DNA of 64,000 nt from Caldilineaceae bacterium (GTDB lineage: Bacteria > Chloroflexota > Anaerolineae > Caldilineales > Caldilineaceae). Below the pieces are notes generated by a model. The model searched no databases, was not told the origin of the DNA, and saw nothing but the letters and a program-made list of their open reading frames with translations. Numbering within the stretch: the first letter of the stretch is position 1; each line of letters begins with the position of its first letter. The position numbers were made by a program, and so were the translations under genes. The DNA lies in the NCBI GenBank assembly GCA_022821545.1, contig JAJEDJ010000043.1:62001-126000 (forward strand), written 5' to 3'. This document shows positions 62,924-64,000 of this stretch, piece after piece.

Positions 62924-64000
62924 CTAGGACGTGGGACGCGCCTGCTCCGTCTCCATGATCTGGTTTGCTTCGGCTACGGCGGCGGGCAGTACGTCCTCGG
63001 CCCGCGCTTCGCCGTTGAAGATCTGGCTGAAGACCGGGTTCAGTGCGGTTTCGGCGGCCTTGACGTAGCCGACCGGCATGGTGAGGTAGTGGCCGTAGTT
63101 GGGCGCGTATTCGGTGACGATCAGTTCATAGCCGGGCGGGTGCTCGGGCGCCACACACCAGTCGGCGATTGACTCCTCGGTCATAAGCGCGTTCTGGCTG
63201 GGCAGCCAGAGGCCGGAACGGCAGTAGCGCTCCTGGTACCAGGGCGAGGAGAGGAAACGGATCAACTCCCAGGCCTCGTCCGGGTTTTCGGCATCCTTGA
63301 CCACTGTAACCAAGTGCGCTTGCATATCGGTGCCCGGTCGCGTCATCTTGGGCAGGACGGCGGTGCCGATGCCGCCTTCGATCTCCCAGTTCCAGGAGAG
63401 GGCCCAGGAGCCGTCCACCTGGAGGGCGACCTTCTTGGTTTCTAGGAGCTGAGTGCCGCCCATTCCGAGCGCCTCCAAGGCTTCGGTGCGGGGCATTACA
63501 CCGTGAGCGATGCGGAGGTCGGCGATATTCTGCAGGGCCTGCATTGCTTCGGGGCTGTCGAGGACGATTTTCTCGGATTCGGCGTCGATCCAGTCTGAGC
63601 CATTGGATTGGACTGCAGCGTGGAGGGGGATCCACCAGGTGGGCCAGTTGACGCCCCACCGCTCCATATTGTTGGCGTCGAACTCGGAGTCGCCGGGGTG
63701 ATTGCCGTTGACGTCGACGGTCAGGTCGGTGGCGATGGCGAGGAAGTCGTCCCAGCCCCAAGCTTCTTCGGGGTCGTTGCTGGGGGGTTCAACGCCGAGT
63801 TCCTCAAAGAGGGAGACGTTGTAGTAGAAGTGGGGCGCGACCCAGCAGGAGCCGATACCGTAGCTCTCACCCTGATAGACTTGCCGGTCATCTTCCTGGG
63901 GTTGGATCCAGTAGTCCTCTGCGGAGAATTCGGGATCGGCTTCGATGTAGGAAGTGATAGGGAGAAGAAGACCCAGGTGCGCGAAGGTTCTGTAGACGTC
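62924..64000 (-). CDS. Sugar ABC transporter substrate-binding protein, partial (N-terminus off window)
   Basis: The frame is open to the right edge of the window (359 codons seen), so signal peptide and lipobox are not visible. The C-terminal three-quarters have family 1 features: G-I-G-S-C-W-V-A-P-H-F-Y-Y-N, W-G-W-D-D-F-L-A-I-A, K-V-A-L-Q-V-D-G-S-W-A-L, and D-E-A-W-E-L-I-R-F-L-S-S. It is the binding protein of importer 3. An internal ATG at 63667 should not be taken as the start. Confidence 0.85.
   Translation of the reverse strand, partial: DVYRTFAHLGLLLPITSYIEADPEFSAEDYWIQPQEDDRQVYQGESYGIGSCWVAPHFYYNVSLFEELGVEPPSNDPEEAWGWDDFLAIATDLTVDVNGNHPGDSEFDANNMERWGVNWPTWWIPLHAAVQSNGSDWIDAESEKIVLDSPEAMQALQNIADLRIAHGVMPRTEALEALGMGGTQLLETKKVALQVDGSWALSWNWEIEGGIGTAVLPKMTRPGTDMQAHLVTVVKDAENPDEAWELIRFLSSPWYQERYCRSGLWLPSQNALMTEESIADWCVAPEHPPGYELIVTEYAPNYGHYLTMPVGYVKAAETALNPVFSQIFNGEARAEDVLPAAVAEANQIMETEQARPTS

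Overview
The window looks like one contig of a GC-rich, free-living bacterium, most plausibly a Chloroflexota (Caldilineae/Anaerolineae-like) genome. This is an inference from family content: many sugar ABC importers with lipoprotein binding proteins, several Gfo/Idh/MocA oxidoreductases, PhyH dioxygenases, a nickel superoxide dismutase, an F420:NADP oxidoreductase-like protein and a LysM protein. No rRNA, tRNA, CRISPR array, intact transposon or phage module was seen, and no dedicated transcription regulator was recognised.

Region 1 (2-14006, all +): the tail of a PQQ-type sugar dehydrogenase, then a dense catabolic island. It holds two sugar ABC importers (binding protein plus two permeases each, no ATPase), three Gfo/Idh/MocA oxidoreductases, two PhyH-type dioxygenases, a GNAT acetyltransferase and an acetyl-xylan-esterase-like hydrolase. 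It suggests import and stepwise modification of an acylated or otherwise decorated sugar. One permease carries a one-base frameshift. The second PhyH has His-x-Gly in place of the iron-binding His-x-Asp.

Region 2 (14090-26864, mostly -): fatty-acid beta-oxidation genes fadN and fadA with an MNT/HEPN toxin-antitoxin pair between them, a TauE exporter, two different aspartate-type aminotransferases, adenine deaminase divergent from ribokinase, an M20 peptidase and a DUF1232 protein.

Region 3 (27040-36338): an XPB-N-terminal-like protein, a peptide ABC importer (binding protein and two permeases), nickel superoxide dismutase with its maturation protease, a GNAT protein, and an RlmD-type RNA methyltransferase that has lost its catalytic cysteine motif.

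Region 4 (36714-46947): a large secreted LysM protein with an internally duplicated module, a C-terminally truncated glycosyltransferase, a GalE-like epimerase, SsnA-like aminohydrolase, NpdG-like oxidoreductase, and an MrfA-like helicase that carries a complete HNH nuclease motif.

Region 5 (46950-58915, all -): a long co-directional run: ABC exporter, transketolase, DUF6391 protein, DNA polymerase III delta, a non-catalytic M16 protein, a three-gene ABC-2 export system, two NAD-binding epimerase-like proteins and RNase HII.

Region 6 (58916-64000): a gene-poor stretch with a transposase remnant, a small membrane-anchored OB-fold-like protein, and a third sugar ABC importer on the minus strand whose binding protein runs off the window. 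In all four ABC importers a strong stem-loop sits between the binding-protein gene and the first permease gene, which would let the binding protein be made in excess.
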